From Pseudorhodoplanes sp. (GTDB lineage Bacteria > Pseudomonadota > Alphaproteobacteria > Rhizobiales > Xanthobacteraceae), in the NCBI GenBank assembly GCA_019187085.1, contig JABARS010000003.1, positions 62,001 through 126,000 of the forward strand: a DNA stretch of 64,000 bases, given 5' to 3'. This document shows positions 63,157-64,000 of this stretch, one piece after another (position 1 is the first letter of the stretch; each line of letters starts with the position of its first letter). The position numbers were made by a program, and so were the translations under genes. The notes under the pieces were generated by a model. It was not told the origin of the DNA, did not search any database, and was given only the letters and a program-made list of their open reading frames with translations.

Positions 63157-64000
63157 ATGACGAGGCTTGCGGGGACGCTGCGGATTTTCTTTGCCGTGTC
63201 GCTTCCCTATTTCCGTTCCGAGGATCGCGTCGCCGGGCGCCTGCTGCTGACCGGCATTCTCGCGGGCGAACTCGCGCTGGTCTATCTGGCGGTGGTGATC
63301 GCGAACTGGAATGCGCGTTTCTTCAACGCGCTGGAGGCGCGCAACTGGGACGCCTTCGGCAGCGAGCTTCTCGTGTTCTGCCTGATCGTGCTCGGCGCGA
63401 CCGCGATCACCGCGAGCAATTTCTATTGCGGGCAGACCCTGCAGATCCGCTGGCGCCGCTGGCTGACCGCCAATTACGTGTCCTCCTGGATGGCGGACGG
63501 GCGCCACTATCGCGCCCGTTTCGTTGCGCCCGAGGTCGACAATATCCACCTGCGCATTGCCAGCGACGTGTATCTGTTCATTCAGCGCACCCACGAACTG
63601 ACCACCGGCCTGATCGGCAGCGTCACCACGCTTGTCACGTTCGCGATCATCCTGTGGGGCGCGTCCGCCATCACGCCGCTGCCGCTGTTCGGACGCGACT
63701 GGTCGTTCCCCGGCTATCTGATCGCCGGAGCGCTGCTCTATGCGCTGATCGGGACGCTGGTTGCGCACTGGATCGGCTGGCGGCTGATTCCGCTCAATTT
63801 CAACCAGCAGCGCTTCGAATCCGACTATCGCTTCGCCATCGTGCGTGCCGCCGACAATTCGGAGCCGATCGCGCTCATGCAGGGCGAGCCGGTCGAGCGC
63901 GCCGAGCTGACGGCGCGCTTTGCCAATCTCGTGCGCAACTGGATCGCGCTCGTCGTGCGCCAGACCAAGCTTGTCGGCTTCATCGGCGGTTATGCCCAGG
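63157..64000 (+). CDS. SbmA/BacA-like ABC transporter (partial, continues past right edge)
   Basis: From the ATG at 63157 a frame runs to the window end: MTRLAGTLRIFFAVSLPYFR, then several membrane spans, with YLAVVIANWNARFFNALEARNWDAF and FYCGQTLQIRWRRWLTANYV typical of the ABC_membrane_2 (SbmA/BacA/YddA) family. FNQQRFESDYRFAIVRAADNSEPIALMQGE precedes the part where an ATPase domain may follow in YddA-type members; it is outside the window. These proteins import peptides or vitamin-like molecules. Whether an ATPase is fused here cannot be seen. Confidence 0.88.
   Translation, partial: MTRLAGTLRIFFAVSLPYFRSEDRVAGRLLLTGILAGELALVYLAVVIANWNARFFNALEARNWDAFGSELLVFCLIVLGATAITASNFYCGQTLQIRWRRWLTANYVSSWMADGRHYRARFVAPEVDNIHLRIASDVYLFIQRTHELTTGLIGSVTTLVTFAIILWGASAITPLPLFGRDWSFPGYLIAGALLYALIGTLVAHWIGWRLIPLNFNQQRFESDYRFAIVRAADNSEPIALMQGEPVERAELTARFANLVRNWIALVVRQTKLVGFIGGYAQ

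Overview
The window is GC-rich, gene-dense DNA from an alphaproteobacterium. I infer Hyphomicrobiales (Rhizobiales), probably near Bradyrhizobium/Xanthobacteraceae. The grounds are the protein families (extensin-like secreted protein, TIGR02301, DUF1194, DUF1499, the two-gene NadA/NadC order with a NadQ-type Nudix regulator) and dispersed palindromes such as TAAAGCATGATCCCGAAA. It reads as ordinary chromosome: no insertion sequence, phage gene, integrase, CRISPR array or rRNA was seen. There is one tRNA, tRNA-Pro(CGG).

Layout. 1-6.3 kb (minus) is a tightly packed operon: TonB-dependent receptor, twin-arginine substrate-binding protein, ABC permease, ABC ATPase and an NnrS-family membrane protein that runs off the left edge. 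An FNR/FixK/NnrR-like box, TTGATTTTAGTCAA, lies upstream of it. 6.3-8.5 kb holds nadC and nadA with a good palindromic operator before nadA; the likely cognate repressor, a Nudix-winged-helix protein, is at 13.4-14.4 kb. 8.7-12.3 kb holds two tandem paralogous MFS carriers and an AcuI-type reductase. 12.4-24.9 kb is housekeeping and small conserved genes (ygfZ-tag-HD-phosphatase-regulator cluster, dihydroorotase, double-receiver regulator, Nudix, SRAP, FAD-linked dehydrogenase, Sua5). 25.0-30.0 kb holds the tRNA, a TAXI-TRAP transporter and an aldonate dehydratase. 30-43.5 kb has lipid/amine catabolism, cell-wall proteins, CorA, repeat-rich intergenic DNA, PdxH, a DnaJ-like protein and an ECF sigma/anti-sigma pair.

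44-50.6 kb is the most striking part. A 1375-residue protein has an adenylation domain, a carrier domain, six membrane segments and three hexapeptide-repeat acyltransferase-like domains. This is the architecture of epsilon-poly-L-lysine synthetase (Pls) and related poly-amino-acid synthetases. Just downstream on the same strand are a GNAT acetyltransferase and a 4'-phosphopantetheinyl transferase that could activate its carrier domain. Unusual inverted repeats sit in the AT-rich DNA upstream. 50.6-64 kb carries aroC, ribB, an RNA methyltransferase, a MATE exporter, dxs, secreted proteins, an L,D-transpeptidase, a zinc metallopeptidase/ATP-grasp pair, and an SbmA/BacA-like transporter that runs off the right edge.

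Many genes overlap by ATGA/GTGA junctions, which fixes several start codons. Very long open frames opposite real genes are GC-skew shadows and were left out.
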